Shown in pieces: positions 34,198 through 43,188 of a stretch of DNA of 64,000 bases (the first letter of the stretch is position 1; each line of letters opens with the position of its first letter). The position numbers were made by a program, and so were the translations under genes. This DNA is from Tildeniella nuda ZEHNDER 1965/U140. Its GTDB lineage: Bacteria > Cyanobacteriota > Cyanobacteriia > Leptolyngbyales > Leptolyngbyaceae. The stretch covers positions 186,001 through 250,000 of the forward strand of contig JAHHIG010000001.1 of NCBI GenBank assembly GCA_019358895.1, written 5' to 3'. Under the pieces are notes generated by a model. It did not search any database, had not been told where the DNA came from, and worked only from the letters and a program-made list of their open reading frames with translations.

Positions 34198-35930
34198 GCA
34201 CAAGCTTAGATGATTCAATTGTTTTAATAACTAGCGGAGACACTAGAAAACAAGGAGTTACTGGTACAGGCTTTGTTATTCATCAGGATGGGCTTAGAAC
34301 CTATGTATTAACTTGTTCCCACGTAGTAAGGGATGTAGGTGGCTCAGAAAATGTGATGGCTGACGGTCTAGCTGCTGAGATAATTGCTCAGGGCGACGAG
34401 CAGGATTTTGATTTAACTGTCTTGCAAGTTGAAGGCTTGTCAGACCGACCGACATTAAAGTTGAGCCAGTTCTGTCAGGAAGGACAGTTCTTCGTTGTTA
34501 TTGGTTTCTACTTGTATGGCAGAAATAACCCTAGAATGAAGCAAATTACGGGAGTTATAGGACAACAAAGCGAAATAAGATCTCTAAAGTTAAGAAGTAG
34601 TGTTGATGCTTGGGAACTTGGTCTCGACGAGGAAAATTATCTACGCCCCGGCTATAGTGGAGCACCAGTGATTGAGCAATTAAGTAACCGTGTCATGGCT
34701 GTCGTAACTCACCAGGAAGGTCAAAGCGATAGGAGTGAAAAAGGAGCGGCAGTTTCTATAAATGCCTTGAGAGAAGTTTGGGTAGATATGCCAAGTGAAC
34801 TGCTTCTTGATGAACCAGAGACTGCGCATTTAGAGAGCGAACCAAGTTTTAATGCCAGAGGGGAGGAAGAGTTTTCAGCAACATATGTGTGGAAGATAAT
34901 TTGGATTGCGTTTGTTTTATTTATCATCTGCATAATCTCCCTTGCTTTTTCCTATCATTTTTCCTCTAGTCGAGCTTGGCAGGACAGATTTAATCTTCCG
35001 TGGGCTGATGGTTTGATTATTGAAGCTGCTCGTAGCATCATTTATCTGGCTTGTACAAGCTATTTAATTAGTGTGGTTTTCCAAACAGAATCTCTTGAAG
35101 TTCTCGGACTATCTAGGACTTTAAGTAACTATAGTAGAATTGTGTATTTAATAAGAATTTTTATAATTGCAGTTACTATTTTGAATGTTACTGTTCTAGT
35201 AGATTACCATCTCCATTCTGGGCCGGAGGGTCTGGCAAATGATCCAGAAAACACTCTCAAAGATGAAGTTACTCTAAAGGACACCAAGGGTTTTGAGGTT
35301 TATAAGTTACCCTATCTGTGCTATTTGCCTTATTCTTTTGTCAACTTTATCATTGTTGCTGGTTTAACTATCTCAGTCAGCCTTTATGCAGCAGTAAAGG
35401 ATCTTGTTAGTTTAAATGATTGCCGGAGAGCACTCAAACGTGAGCTTAAGAAGTTTGTCGAACAATCTCCGAATTCTCGAAGAAACCAGAAATATTGCAA
35501 AGAGATTGAGCGAGAATTTAAGCGATTCTGCGAAGATTTTATCGACAAGATTGGTCGATACACAAACTTATTTTTGTGTTTAGCTATTGTCGTTTCATTT
35601 GAACATTCAATTGGAAAACATAACCTTATGCCTGAAGCTCAAGCCTTGACGGGATTGGGCTATTTGATATTTGCATCTGTATTCTTACTTATACTCTTTG
35701 GATTTTTACATTACGACAACGCTTTTCGAGAAGCTGCCCGCTCATTGTTCGATATAAGGTGCGATGATCTTGATCTTTTTGAAAGTCAAAATGGCTTCAT
35801 CGATTTTTTGAAAAGAGTTTTTCGTAACTATTTTGGTCTTTATGTAGGAATTCTAGTTATTACTTTAGCTCTTGTTTTTTCTGGTATATCTCCAATTATT
35901 GGAAATGCCTTGCAAGGTTTGACGAGATAA
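34194..35930 (+). CDS. Trypsin-like serine protease with about seven membrane segments
   Basis: The 578-residue product has an N-terminal S1/HtrA-like protease (residues 1-200). Its intact triad is His43 in LTCSHVV, Asp73 in DFDLTVLQ and Ser155 in RPGYSGAPV. A membrane half follows with hydrophobic helices near residues 232-257, 283-303, 318-338, 382-404, 460-476, 486-505 and 548-570. A charged loop at about 415-450 is rich in Lys, Arg and Glu. No signal peptide precedes the protease, so it probably faces the cytoplasm and the rest anchors it. GTG 34194 overlaps the Trypco1 stop. This is a Trypco1-associated effector candidate, able to cut host proteins when triggered; its substrate and trigger are unknown. 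Confidence 0.85.
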   Translation: MSTSLDDSIVLITSGDTRKQGVTGTGFVIHQDGLRTYVLTCSHVVRDVGGSENVMADGLAAEIIAQGDEQDFDLTVLQVEGLSDRPTLKLSQFCQEGQFFVVIGFYLYGRNNPRMKQITGVIGQQSEIRSLKLRSSVDAWELGLDEENYLRPGYSGAPVIEQLSNRVMAVVTHQEGQSDRSEKGAAVSINALREVWVDMPSELLLDEPETAHLESEPSFNARGEEEFSATYVWKIIWIAFVLFIICIISLAFSYHFSSSRAWQDRFNLPWADGLIIEAARSIIYLACTSYLISVVFQTESLEVLGLSRTLSNYSRIVYLIRIFIIAVTILNVTVLVDYHLHSGPEGLANDPENTLKDEVTLKDTKGFEVYKLPYLCYLPYSFVNFIIVAGLTISVSLYAAVKDLVSLNDCRRALKRELKKFVEQSPNSRRNQKYCKEIEREFKRFCEDFIDKIGRYTNLFLCLAIVVSFEHSIGKHNLMPEAQALTGLGYLIFASVFLLILFGFLHYDNAFREAARSLFDIRCDDLDLFESQNGFIDFLKRVFRNYFGLYVGILVITLALVFSGISPIIGNALQGLTR

Positions 35931-36068
35931 CGATCGCTGATCTTGTAGATTAGGTTGACTCAGGAAACCCAACAACTTTTTGTTTGCTCACCTCCGTTGC
36001 TTCAGCGATCGCTAACCACATTGCTCAAGGTTAAACTATAGAGACAACGTGGAAACGAGGTCAAGCCG

Positions 36069-36281
36069 ATGGCTGTTCGACGACCCCGCTACGGAAAGGA
36101 AGAATTTGCTCGACGTCGGTGATGAGATTTATGAAACTTAGGTGCGTCCTCAAGTCGAAGCAGGTAATCACGGCAAGATCGTGGCGATTTGCTAGCGCAA
36201 CACTGCGTGAACGATCTCGAAACCGGAGCTTTTGAAGTCGATGCGAGTGAGATTGCTGCCTACGATCGCTTTGCATTGTGA
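36069..36281 (+). pseudogene. Decayed small cyanobacterial protein gene
   Basis: ATG 36069 starts AVRRPRYGKEEFAR, then fragments RRGDEIYET, VRPQVEAGNHGKIVAI, FEVDASEIAAYDRFAL appear in different frames with a stop (TAG) replacing a Gln codon. They recall a conserved small cyanobacterial protein that I recognise as a motif but not by name. Several lesions are present, so it is not a sequencing slip. It sits between the trypsin gene and the right half of the polysaccharide locus, on the resident side of the composition change. Confidence 0.65.
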
Positions 36282-36286
36282 TCTTT

Positions 36287-37357
36287 TTAGCGGCTAATAG
36301 CGGTTAGGAGCTGAGACGCAATATCCCTTACTGTATTCATCTGATTGTGAGGGTTATACCATTGATGGGCTGCCTTTGCGATCGCTTGTAATTGTTCGAT
36401 CGCCAAGTTTTGCGTTTGCAGTCCAGCGAACAAAAAATGCTCGTTCGCTTGCAGTCCATCCAGTAAGGGGGATGTATCTTGCGTGACGATCGGTACCAGT
36501 CCATGAGCGCAATAAGTCGCAAAAACGCCTGATTTCGCCAGACGACTATTGTCAGTTGAATAAACAATGCCTGCAAACGATTCAGATAGTAATTGGCTAA
36601 TGACATTGGCAGGTTGCTCACCTTTTTGTATAAAAGGAATACCCGCAATTTCAGACTGCCCCAATGATAAAGAGAGACCCACATCACAGATTGCTTCAAT
36701 GCCCAGAAGCCGACAGCTATTGATGAGCATTGACTGCGATCGTTGATATATTCTGGCACGTCGTCCTCGTGTGCCAAAGACGATCAAACGCTTTTGTCGT
36801 TGCGTTAGCGGTGTTGTTTTCGCTAGCTCACCGATGTTAGAAAAAACAGGTAGATTGGTTATAGGTGACTGCAAACGGTTCGCTAAAACTGTTTTGGTAG
36901 CGGCGTTATTGGTGACGATCAGCTGAGCTAGTTTCGCAAGCTTCCAGGCAACGTGCTGCTGCCAGGGGAAGAGATAAAACGTTTTCTTCAATAAATAGAA
37001 CGATGGGAATTCGTGAAATACTATAATCAATGGTAGCGATCGCTCTCTTTGCATTGCTTCCAGCGCTTTCACCAACCAAAAAGGTGCGCCGTACGTAGGA
37101 TCGTAAGGATAGTCTGAATAGTGCAAGACAACGGCTTGAATCTGTGCTGGAATCGCCTCAACAAACGCTTGTGGGCTATCAACCGACAAGGGAATACTGG
37201 GAAAACAATCGTCGCTTTCTGCTTCATTTTCTGACTGAAACGTCATGAAGTGAGTGTGGATATTGTGTTGCAATAGTCCCTTTGCCAACGTAAACGCATA
37301 ATCGCCAATCCCGTCGATCGCAGGTGGCAGTTTGGGACATAGTTGCAGAATTTCCAT
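36287..37357 (-). CDS. Glycosyltransferase (GT4-like) of the polysaccharide locus
   Basis: The product from ATG 37357 (MEILQLCPKLPPAIDGIGDYAF) is about 356 residues with a GT-B outline. The N-terminal domain shows IDGIGDYAFTLAKGLLQ and a later C-terminal donor domain has KSGVFATYCAHGLVPIV. The usual E(X7)E motif is degenerate here, so activity is less certain than for the neighbours. An upstream ATG at 37375 gives six extra residues. It is the last gene of the right-hand operon, next to the acquired region. Confidence 0.72.
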   Translation of the reverse strand: MEILQLCPKLPPAIDGIGDYAFTLAKGLLQHNIHTHFMTFQSENEAESDDCFPSIPLSVDSPQAFVEAIPAQIQAVVLHYSDYPYDPTYGAPFWLVKALEAMQRERSLPLIIVFHEFPSFYLLKKTFYLFPWQQHVAWKLAKLAQLIVTNNAATKTVLANRLQSPITNLPVFSNIGELAKTTPLTQRQKRLIVFGTRGRRARIYQRSQSMLINSCRLLGIEAICDVGLSLSLGQSEIAGIPFIQKGEQPANVISQLLSESFAGIVYSTDNSRLAKSGVFATYCAHGLVPIVTQDTSPLLDGLQANEHFLFAGLQTQNLAIEQLQAIAKAAHQWYNPHNQMNTVRDIASQLLTAISR

Positions 37358-37383
37358 AGCTTCACGCGAGTACATGAAATTGC

Positions 37384-38673
37384 TTAATTGAGGTTTGTAG
37401 AAAGTAGCGTCTGTTTTTCTTTGAGTCCTAAACCATGTTGCATTGAGCGCCGAATGAAATGCACAATATTAGCGCGATCATACTGTTTAACAGCAGTCAT
37501 CCGTGCAGAGGCACCCAGGCGATCGCACAAGTCATCGTTTTGTAAGAGCTTCAAGCAGGCGGCAGCAAAGGCTTGTGGCTCGTCGCGCTGCAAAAAATCC
37601 TGACCATCCTTAAAGACCAGTCCTTCTGCACCGATGCGAGTCGACACCATTGGCTTGCCGTAAGCAGCGGCTTCTACCAGCTTTACTCGCGTACCGCCGC
37701 CCGACAGAATGGGACAGCAGACTACCCGCGATCGGCGGTACAGCGCCTCCAAATCATCTACAAAGCCTGTAAATTCTACCCCTGCAATACCGCTGCCGTA
37801 ACTGCGAATGTTCTCAGGCTGCTTGCCAGCAATAATCAAACGAGCCTCTGGCATCTGCTGACGGATGAGTGGGAACACGTTCTCAATCAAAAAATTAGCC
37901 GCGTTGATGTTGGGGTAATAGTGATAGGCACCAAGTAGCAAGAGCGTTGGCTCAGCAGTGAGTGGCTGTGGCTGTGGCAGAGTGACCGCATTCGGAATCG
38001 AAATCACATCGGCTAGACCTTGATTGGTCAAATACTCCTGATCCTGTTGTGAACAGACGTAGGTTTGCCGTGCTAACCGGATTGCCTGCCGCTCGCCCCA
38101 CCAAAGCACTGGCAGTTGCAGGTAATAGAGAGACGTAATCAGTCGCGTGGGCGGTTGCCGAATGTCTCGCAGAAAGGCGATGTGTTCGATATCATCCAGG
38201 TCAAAGAAAATGGGTGGTAGCGACTGGCGCGTCAGCAGCGCGGGACATATCGATCGCAGCCGATGGATAAATATGGCATCAGGCTGACGATTCAAACAGT
38301 CTTCAAACGCCTGAACTTGCTCTGGTTGGCTGGTGCGAACCAGATCGCGCTGTTGAAAGAAGTTCAGCATTCCCGGTGCCTGCTGTTGCCATTTAGATAG
38401 CGGCTTTGCATGTACGAACTCTGGGCACAAGAAGAGGTTAATGGGTATGTTCCAGTGATCTGAGAATGCCTTTTCAGTTGCGGCGATCGCGCTTGGGGAC
38501 GTGTCTGTTTCAGGCGAGACGTAAAACAACATATCCAACTGTGCGCTTGCGGCAGGCTTCTGTTGAAGCAGCGACTTTAACGCTTCCAGAAACATTGCCA
38601 TCCGTTTATAAGTGCCCTGCACATCAAGCCGCAGGTCACTGGGAAAGTGAGTCGACACAAAGAGTATTCGCAT
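37384..38673 (-). CDS. Glycosyltransferase family 4 protein
   Basis: The GT-B enzyme begins MRILFVSTHFPSDLRLDVQGTYKR at ATG 38673; an upstream ATG at 38712 adds 13 poorly conserved residues. The C-terminal domain has LLLGAYHYYPNINAANFL, VEFTGFVDDLEALYRRSRVVCCPILSGGGTRVKLVEAAAYG and a GxGxxVK-type donor loop. Length (429) is normal. It probably adds one residue to the repeat unit; donor unknown. It lies 26 bases upstream of the next GT gene in the operon. Confidence 0.88.
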   Translation of the reverse strand: MRILFVSTHFPSDLRLDVQGTYKRMAMFLEALKSLLQQKPAASAQLDMLFYVSPETDTSPSAIAATEKAFSDHWNIPINLFLCPEFVHAKPLSKWQQQAPGMLNFFQQRDLVRTSQPEQVQAFEDCLNRQPDAIFIHRLRSICPALLTRQSLPPIFFDLDDIEHIAFLRDIRQPPTRLITSLYYLQLPVLWWGERQAIRLARQTYVCSQQDQEYLTNQGLADVISIPNAVTLPQPQPLTAEPTLLLLGAYHYYPNINAANFLIENVFPLIRQQMPEARLIIAGKQPENIRSYGSGIAGVEFTGFVDDLEALYRRSRVVCCPILSGGGTRVKLVEAAAYGKPMVSTRIGAEGLVFKDGQDFLQRDEPQAFAAACLKLLQNDDLCDRLGASARMTAVKQYDRANIVHFIRRSMQHGLGLKEKQTLLSTNLN

Positions 38674-38798
38674 GGGCAAAGAATCAGGCAGATGAACAAG
38701 ACGATCGCACAATTAACGCTAATGGTAGGCTACGTTCGCTATGAATGACTCAATCATTGAACTCACGTTTTTGCGTCTAACCAACGAGTGAATGTTGC

Positions 38799-39824
38799 TT
38801 AGGCGGTGATCGATCGAAATTGGGAGCGCCATCGTTCAATCGCAGCAGTATCAATAGTGATTCTAGTGACGAAGGGCGCTTTGATCCATGCTTCTATCGA
38901 TTGAAAGTCATGGCGATCGGCTGATGGTAATCCTGTTGCTCGCGCAATTTCGGTAGCGCGGTGGTCAATTTTGAGAATAAGTGAGCGTCGTTTCGCTAAA
39001 AGACAGCGAATACCACCGTGCAATCTGGTGCCAATATAGTCCAATGATGGTTCCATCGTAAGCAAATCTTCTAAGGCTATTAGCGATCGATCGAGTAAGG
39101 TAACAGGAAGACTGAAGCTTTTCACATAGTCAAGATCCCCTGCTCCTTGAGGCCAAAAAAAAACGGTCTTATAATGTTTGATTGCAAGCTTCAACAGATT
39201 GCGATCGAGTTCACCATTGCGGGCATAATCTGTTAGCATTAGGAGCACATTTTCTGCCTTCGTCTGTGGAATATCGTCAGGCTTTAAGTTAGCCAGCGTC
39301 CACATTGTCGGGCAACCTGTATTCACTACATTCCAGAAGCCCATTGAGCGTAGCTTTAACTCTGTGTAGGGGTCTCTAACGGAGTGAAGTCTGCTTGATG
39401 ACAGCGCCAGATGCAGTAGAGCTAGAGTATAAAAGTTGGGTCTACCCTGATACTGCCACCAGCTTACACCCATCAAAATGACCCGCTTTTGTAGACGCAG
39501 CGCATCTCGAAAAAAGATCTTCCATTGGTTATAGTGATTCATGCGTGACGACAATAAGTTTGTGCCACCAACCAAAATAACGGAACTTGCTTGAATAAGC
39601 TGGAAGTGTTCTTCTTCTAATGGCACATGGGTAGAAATATTAACGATGTGTTGTTCGCCAAAAAGATGTGTGATCTCGCGTAAGACAGCTTGCTGAATAA
39701 TCAGATCGCCCAAATTAGCACTGAGCGTTTTATGGTGATCTGCAATGCCTGGATCGAGTAAGCAAACTTTGACTGGGTGCACGCTCTCAAGGCTTTTGGG
39801 GTCGGCGCGAAAAAGGTTATGCAT
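38799..39824 (-). CDS. Polysaccharide pyruvyl transferase family protein
   Basis: This family transfers pyruvate from phosphoenolpyruvate to sugars as a ketal, giving acidic polysaccharide. The 341-residue product shows NLGDLIIQQAVLREI near the N-terminus, ILVGGTNLLSS, SVRDPYTELKLRSMGFWNVVNTGCPTMWTL and the C-terminal TRLHGGIRCLLAKRRSLIL, all typical of the family. Length is usual. It implies pyruvylated, negatively charged exopolysaccharide. It lies in the right-hand operon between two GT4 genes. Confidence 0.88.
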   Translation of the reverse strand: MHNLFRADPKSLESVHPVKVCLLDPGIADHHKTLSANLGDLIIQQAVLREITHLFGEQHIVNISTHVPLEEEHFQLIQASSVILVGGTNLLSSRMNHYNQWKIFFRDALRLQKRVILMGVSWWQYQGRPNFYTLALLHLALSSSRLHSVRDPYTELKLRSMGFWNVVNTGCPTMWTLANLKPDDIPQTKAENVLLMLTDYARNGELDRNLLKLAIKHYKTVFFWPQGAGDLDYVKSFSLPVTLLDRSLIALEDLLTMEPSLDYIGTRLHGGIRCLLAKRRSLILKIDHRATEIARATGLPSADRHDFQSIEAWIKAPFVTRITIDTAAIERWRSQFRSITA

Positions 39825-40048
39825 GGATAGTAGTGCTTAGAATTGATCAGCGGATGAATTTAAGCACTATGTAAACATGAATTTTAGTGGCTAGTTGTTA
39901 GCTAATATCACTTTAGAAACGATTAAATGGTCAGCCAACTATTGCTGAACGTGCTCAAAGCTCAATTTAAATCGCTAAGCCAAGAAACTCAATTTTCAAA
40001 CGACTGGTTGAGTGGTTTGGAGTCTATTCTGCGATGACTGCTTTTCTG
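39825..40048. other. AT-rich intergenic DNA left of the MITE
   Basis: No gene is seen. The minus-strand frame here (QKSSHRRIDSKPLNQSFEN then stop) fits the tail that the adjacent GT4 gene would have had before the MITE landed. Confidence 0.5.
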
Positions 40049-40196
40049 GACGTTGCTGAATGGCGGGATGAATTACCCTCATCCCCAACCCTTCTCCCCA
40101 GGGAGAAGGGAGCCAGAACTCTTGTTCCCTCTCCTTTTGGGAGAGGGCTAGGGTGAGGGTGGATTGGATAGCTTCATCCCAGGATTCAGCAATGCC
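40049..40196. mobile_element. Type A MITE inserted in the 3' end of a GT4 gene, flanked by 8-bp direct repeat
   Basis: The element has ends CGTTGCTGAAT (40051-40061) and ATTCAGCAATGCC (40184-40196) matching the 896-1005 MITE. Its core is CCCTCATCCCCAACCCTTCT facing GGGTGAGGG, as in the type B element. CTTTTCTG occurs directly on both sides (40041-40048 and 40197-40204), as expected of a target duplication. The right arm supplies the last codons and stop of the neighbouring GT4 gene. Confidence 0.85.
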
Positions 40197-41362
40197 CTTT
40201 TCTGCATCGTTAAGGGAAGTGTTTGCAACAGACCCAAGGTTTGATCAATCATCATTGCTTGGTCAAACTTTTGCACCTGCTGCTGTGCCTGCTGTGCCAT
40301 TCGCTGCATTTGGTCGGGGTGTTGTAGCGCCCAACGGATTGAATGCAGCAATTCGTCGCTCTCTCCTGCACGGCACAGCAGCCCATGCACCTGGTGTGCC
40401 ATTACCTCAGGAATACTGCTGGCATTGGTGGTGACGATCGACAAACCATAAGCCATCGCTTCTAGTAGCGCAAAGGGATGCCCTTCAAACCGAGTGGGAA
40501 ACACGAATAAATCGGCGGCTTGCAGCAAACGGGGCAGATCGGAGCGGTGCCCAAGCAACAGCACCTTGTCGGCGATCGCGGCTGCTTGCAGGCGATCGTG
40601 CAATTCCTGCCGCTGTTCGCCCTCTCCAGCCCACACGAAGCGAATATCAGGATAGTCCTCAAGTAACGTTGGTATGACGGCAAGTAGGTTGGTATACCCT
40701 TTTTGCGGGACCAGCCGACTCGCAGTTAACAGTACCTTGCTACTTGCAGAGATGCCTAATTCCTGGCGTACCGCTTGGCGTAGAGTGGCTCGTGTTGTGG
40801 GGTCAACTAGTGTCGGCAATTGGATGCCGTTGTAGATGTAACGTAAGGCGCTGACAGGCATCTGGAACAAATCGGCAAGCAAATCGCAGTTTGCCCTGGA
40901 GTTGGTGAGCCATTGCTGCTGTCTGGTGCGCACCCAGGCATAAGCACGCAGGCGCGATCGGCTTAGCGGAATTTTCTCCGGTGGAATCAGATGGAACATC
41001 ACAGCGGTTGGGATCTGCAACTGTCCGCAGGCGAGCAGGCTACCCAAGCAGTGGTCTGCCCAGGGTAGGTTGATGAGCACCACATCTGGTTTGAGGGTGA
41101 GTAGCAGCGATCGCGTGCGTTTGAAGCGTAAAAAAGCGTCACCCATTGCCTGGATGCCTCGGCTGAGCGGCTCGGTAATCTCCAAACGGTGGTAGAAGAC
41201 TTGATTAGCCGCAAGTGCCTGCCGCAGCGAGACGTTTTCTTCGCTTTGAGGAAACGCAGCGTGAGTGTCCCATCCTGCCTGGGCAGCAGCCGTCGCGATC
41301 GTGAGTGCATACGCTTCTGCTCCCCCACAAACAGTGGCTGATGCAATGATTAAGAGTCTCAT
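40148..41362 (-). CDS. Glycosyltransferase family 4 protein with MITE-derived C-terminus
   Basis: The GT-B enzyme begins MRLLIIASATVCGGAEAYALTIA at ATG 41362, overlapping the upstream GT2 stop as ATGA. The donor domain shows RLVPQKGYTNLLAVIP, FPTRFEGHPFALLEAMAYG (E(X7)E) and SSIPEVMAHQVHGLLC. The last 16 residues (RALLNPGMKLSNPPSP) are translated from the MITE, which also provides the stop. Removing the MITE and one copy of the 8-bp repeat would restore a tail ending RIDSKPLNQSFEN. The catalytic domains are complete, so it is probably still active. Confidence 0.9.
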   Translation of the reverse strand: MRLLIIASATVCGGAEAYALTIATAAAQAGWDTHAAFPQSEENVSLRQALAANQVFYHRLEITEPLSRGIQAMGDAFLRFKRTRSLLLTLKPDVVLINLPWADHCLGSLLACGQLQIPTAVMFHLIPPEKIPLSRSRLRAYAWVRTRQQQWLTNSRANCDLLADLFQMPVSALRYIYNGIQLPTLVDPTTRATLRQAVRQELGISASSKVLLTASRLVPQKGYTNLLAVIPTLLEDYPDIRFVWAGEGEQRQELHDRLQAAAIADKVLLLGHRSDLPRLLQAADLFVFPTRFEGHPFALLEAMAYGLSIVTTNASSIPEVMAHQVHGLLCRAGESDELLHSIRWALQHPDQMQRMAQQAQQQVQKFDQAMMIDQTLGLLQTLPLTMQKRALLNPGMKLSNPPSP

Positions 41363-42285
41363 GATCCTGCCTCTTTGGGTGCCGCTGCCCTTGCCCACTG
41401 CCGCTTCCACTGCTTAGAGAAGGGCTTCCACAGTGCTGCTGGTAGGCTGGGGCGGAGATAGCCAACTGTCCAAAACAGGCGATACAGGGGCGATCGCAGT
41501 AGCCATTGACGATCTTTGTGCTGTTGCAGAATGAACTGCCAATCTGCCAGAACAGACTGCTGCCAGCTTTTCCAGGCATCACGCAAACCCATATCGTAGC
41601 CATACAGAACCTGTAGCGCCAGCGTTTCTCGATAGGTGCGCTTGTAAACCTGACGCAGCGGTTCGTTGTGGGAATGATAGACCGCCGCCTCTGGCGCGTA
41701 GATGATTTTTTCGCCCAGCGCGAGTATTGCCCATGCCCATGCCACGTCTTCGCATCCAGACAGCGTTTCGTCGAACGGTCGTTTTTCCCAGCACTGACGG
41801 CGAATGGCAGCGTTGGCGTTGGAAAATGCTCGATCGCCCGGTTCATTAGGGTTAGTTTGTTCTCGCGGCTCATCGCTATAAAAGCTGCGGTAATCCCGCT
41901 CCACAGGAGGATACGCGTCAGCATGTGGCGCTTGCTTGCCGTAAACTCCCGCAACATGAGGATCAGCAAAGGGCTGTATCAGATGCTGTAACCAATTGCG
42001 ATCACAGGGAAACGCATGAGCACTTAGCGCAACCACAATGTCTGCTTGCGTAGCAGCAAAGCCAATGTTGAGCGATCGTCCAAAGGTGAAGTCTTCAGGA
42101 CGCATTGTAATTAGTTTGACAGCGGAATATTGCTCCACCAGTGCGATCGTGCCATCCGTCGAGCCTGAATCCACAACGATAATTTCATCTGGTATCAACA
42201 CTTGATCCATCACAAGATCAAGCGTCTTGACAATATCTTTGGCTTCATTTTTCGTCCGAATTAAAACGCTAATTTTGGGATTCAT
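41359..42285 (-). CDS. Glycosyltransferase family 2 (rhamnosyltransferase-like)
   Basis: This GT-A enzyme of 308 residues has ISVLIRTKNEAKDIVKTLDLV, IIVVDSGSTDGTIALVE and a family region HAFPCDRNWLQHLIQPFADPHVAGVYGKQ. The latter is shared with rhamnosyltransferases. ETLSGCEDVAWAWAILALGEKIIY carries the catalytic ED motif. The stop overlaps the next GT4 start as ATGA, showing translational coupling. Donor sugar is unproven. It lies in the right-hand polysaccharide operon. Confidence 0.9.
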   Translation of the reverse strand: MNPKISVLIRTKNEAKDIVKTLDLVMDQVLIPDEIIVVDSGSTDGTIALVEQYSAVKLITMRPEDFTFGRSLNIGFAATQADIVVALSAHAFPCDRNWLQHLIQPFADPHVAGVYGKQAPHADAYPPVERDYRSFYSDEPREQTNPNEPGDRAFSNANAAIRRQCWEKRPFDETLSGCEDVAWAWAILALGEKIIYAPEAAVYHSHNEPLRQVYKRTYRETLALQVLYGYDMGLRDAWKSWQQSVLADWQFILQQHKDRQWLLRSPLYRLFWTVGYLRPSLPAALWKPFSKQWKRQWARAAAPKEAGS

Positions 42286-42344
42286 AAAAAGCTCGAATGC
42301 GTGTAGAGCACTGTGAATAAGGCGAAAATAAGCTGAACCAGCGG

Positions 42345-43175
42345 TTATCTTGCTTCTGGCGAAAGCTTGAATAGTTTTGTTTTGATGGCATCTGGTAACG
42401 CTTGCGGTCGCTTAAGAAAGTAGGTTACTGTTGCCCAACGATCGCGTAAAGATAGCTGCATTTGCTGTAATAACGGTAGGTCTTTGCGATAGCGCTTAAG
42501 CAAAAGGGAAACTCGTTGGTTCATGTGTCCCTTTTGCATATCATTTACTGTTTTAGTTCCTTCCAGGCGGCGGTAGTTGCCCCACGTTTGATCGACATAA
42601 ACAACGGTTGCTGACTGTACGGCTTTCAAAATAAAGTCTAAATCCATTGAATAATGATCATCAAGCAAGTAGTAGCCAATTTTTTGGTGCAGCGATGTGT
42701 GATAGAAATAGGCAGCAGGATTACAGGGATAGGGATGCATATTGACTCCCATAACTAAGTCGAATAGCTCTAACTTGCTTGGTTTATTGACTTCAACAAG
42801 TCTGCCAGCATCATCCCAAATGTTGCAGTTACCTACTAAGAGCGTGGGTTCTGGTAAGGTCTGAAAGCGATCGACCACCTTATTTAGAACGTTGGGTTCG
42901 TAGGCATCATCGACGTTAAGCACACCCATAACCGTTCCTCTTGCCATGGCAATACCCTTATTCATCGCGTCTGATTGCCCCCTGTCGGGTTCTGAACGCC
43001 AGCGGATATGAGGATAGCGATCGGCGTACTGTCGAATAATTTGTACCGTTCGATCAGCCGAATTGCCATCAATAATAATGTGTTCAAGGTCAGCACAATG
43101 CTGCTCCACAACAGCTTCAATGCAGGCAGCGATAAACCGTTCACTGTTATAAACTGGGGTAATAATACTTAACAT
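42345..43175 (-). CDS. Glycosyltransferase family 2 protein
   Basis: The 276-residue GT-A enzyme starts MLSIITPVYNSERFIAACIEAV. It has HIIIDGNSADRTVQIIRQYAD, SEPDRGQSDAMNKGIAMARG and the metal-binding VLNVDDAYEPN. This subgroup often sits in exopolysaccharide loci. It lies 13 bases behind the 43189-44142 gene, so both are co-transcribed and probably act in successive steps. Confidence 0.9.
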   Translation of the reverse strand: MLSIITPVYNSERFIAACIEAVVEQHCADLEHIIIDGNSADRTVQIIRQYADRYPHIRWRSEPDRGQSDAMNKGIAMARGTVMGVLNVDDAYEPNVLNKVVDRFQTLPEPTLLVGNCNIWDDAGRLVEVNKPSKLELFDLVMGVNMHPYPCNPAAYFYHTSLHQKIGYYLLDDHYSMDLDFILKAVQSATVVYVDQTWGNYRRLEGTKTVNDMQKGHMNQRVSLLLKRYRKDLPLLQQMQLSLRDRWATVTYFLKRPQALPDAIKTKLFKLSPEAR

Positions 43176-43188
43176 CTTTTCATCGATA

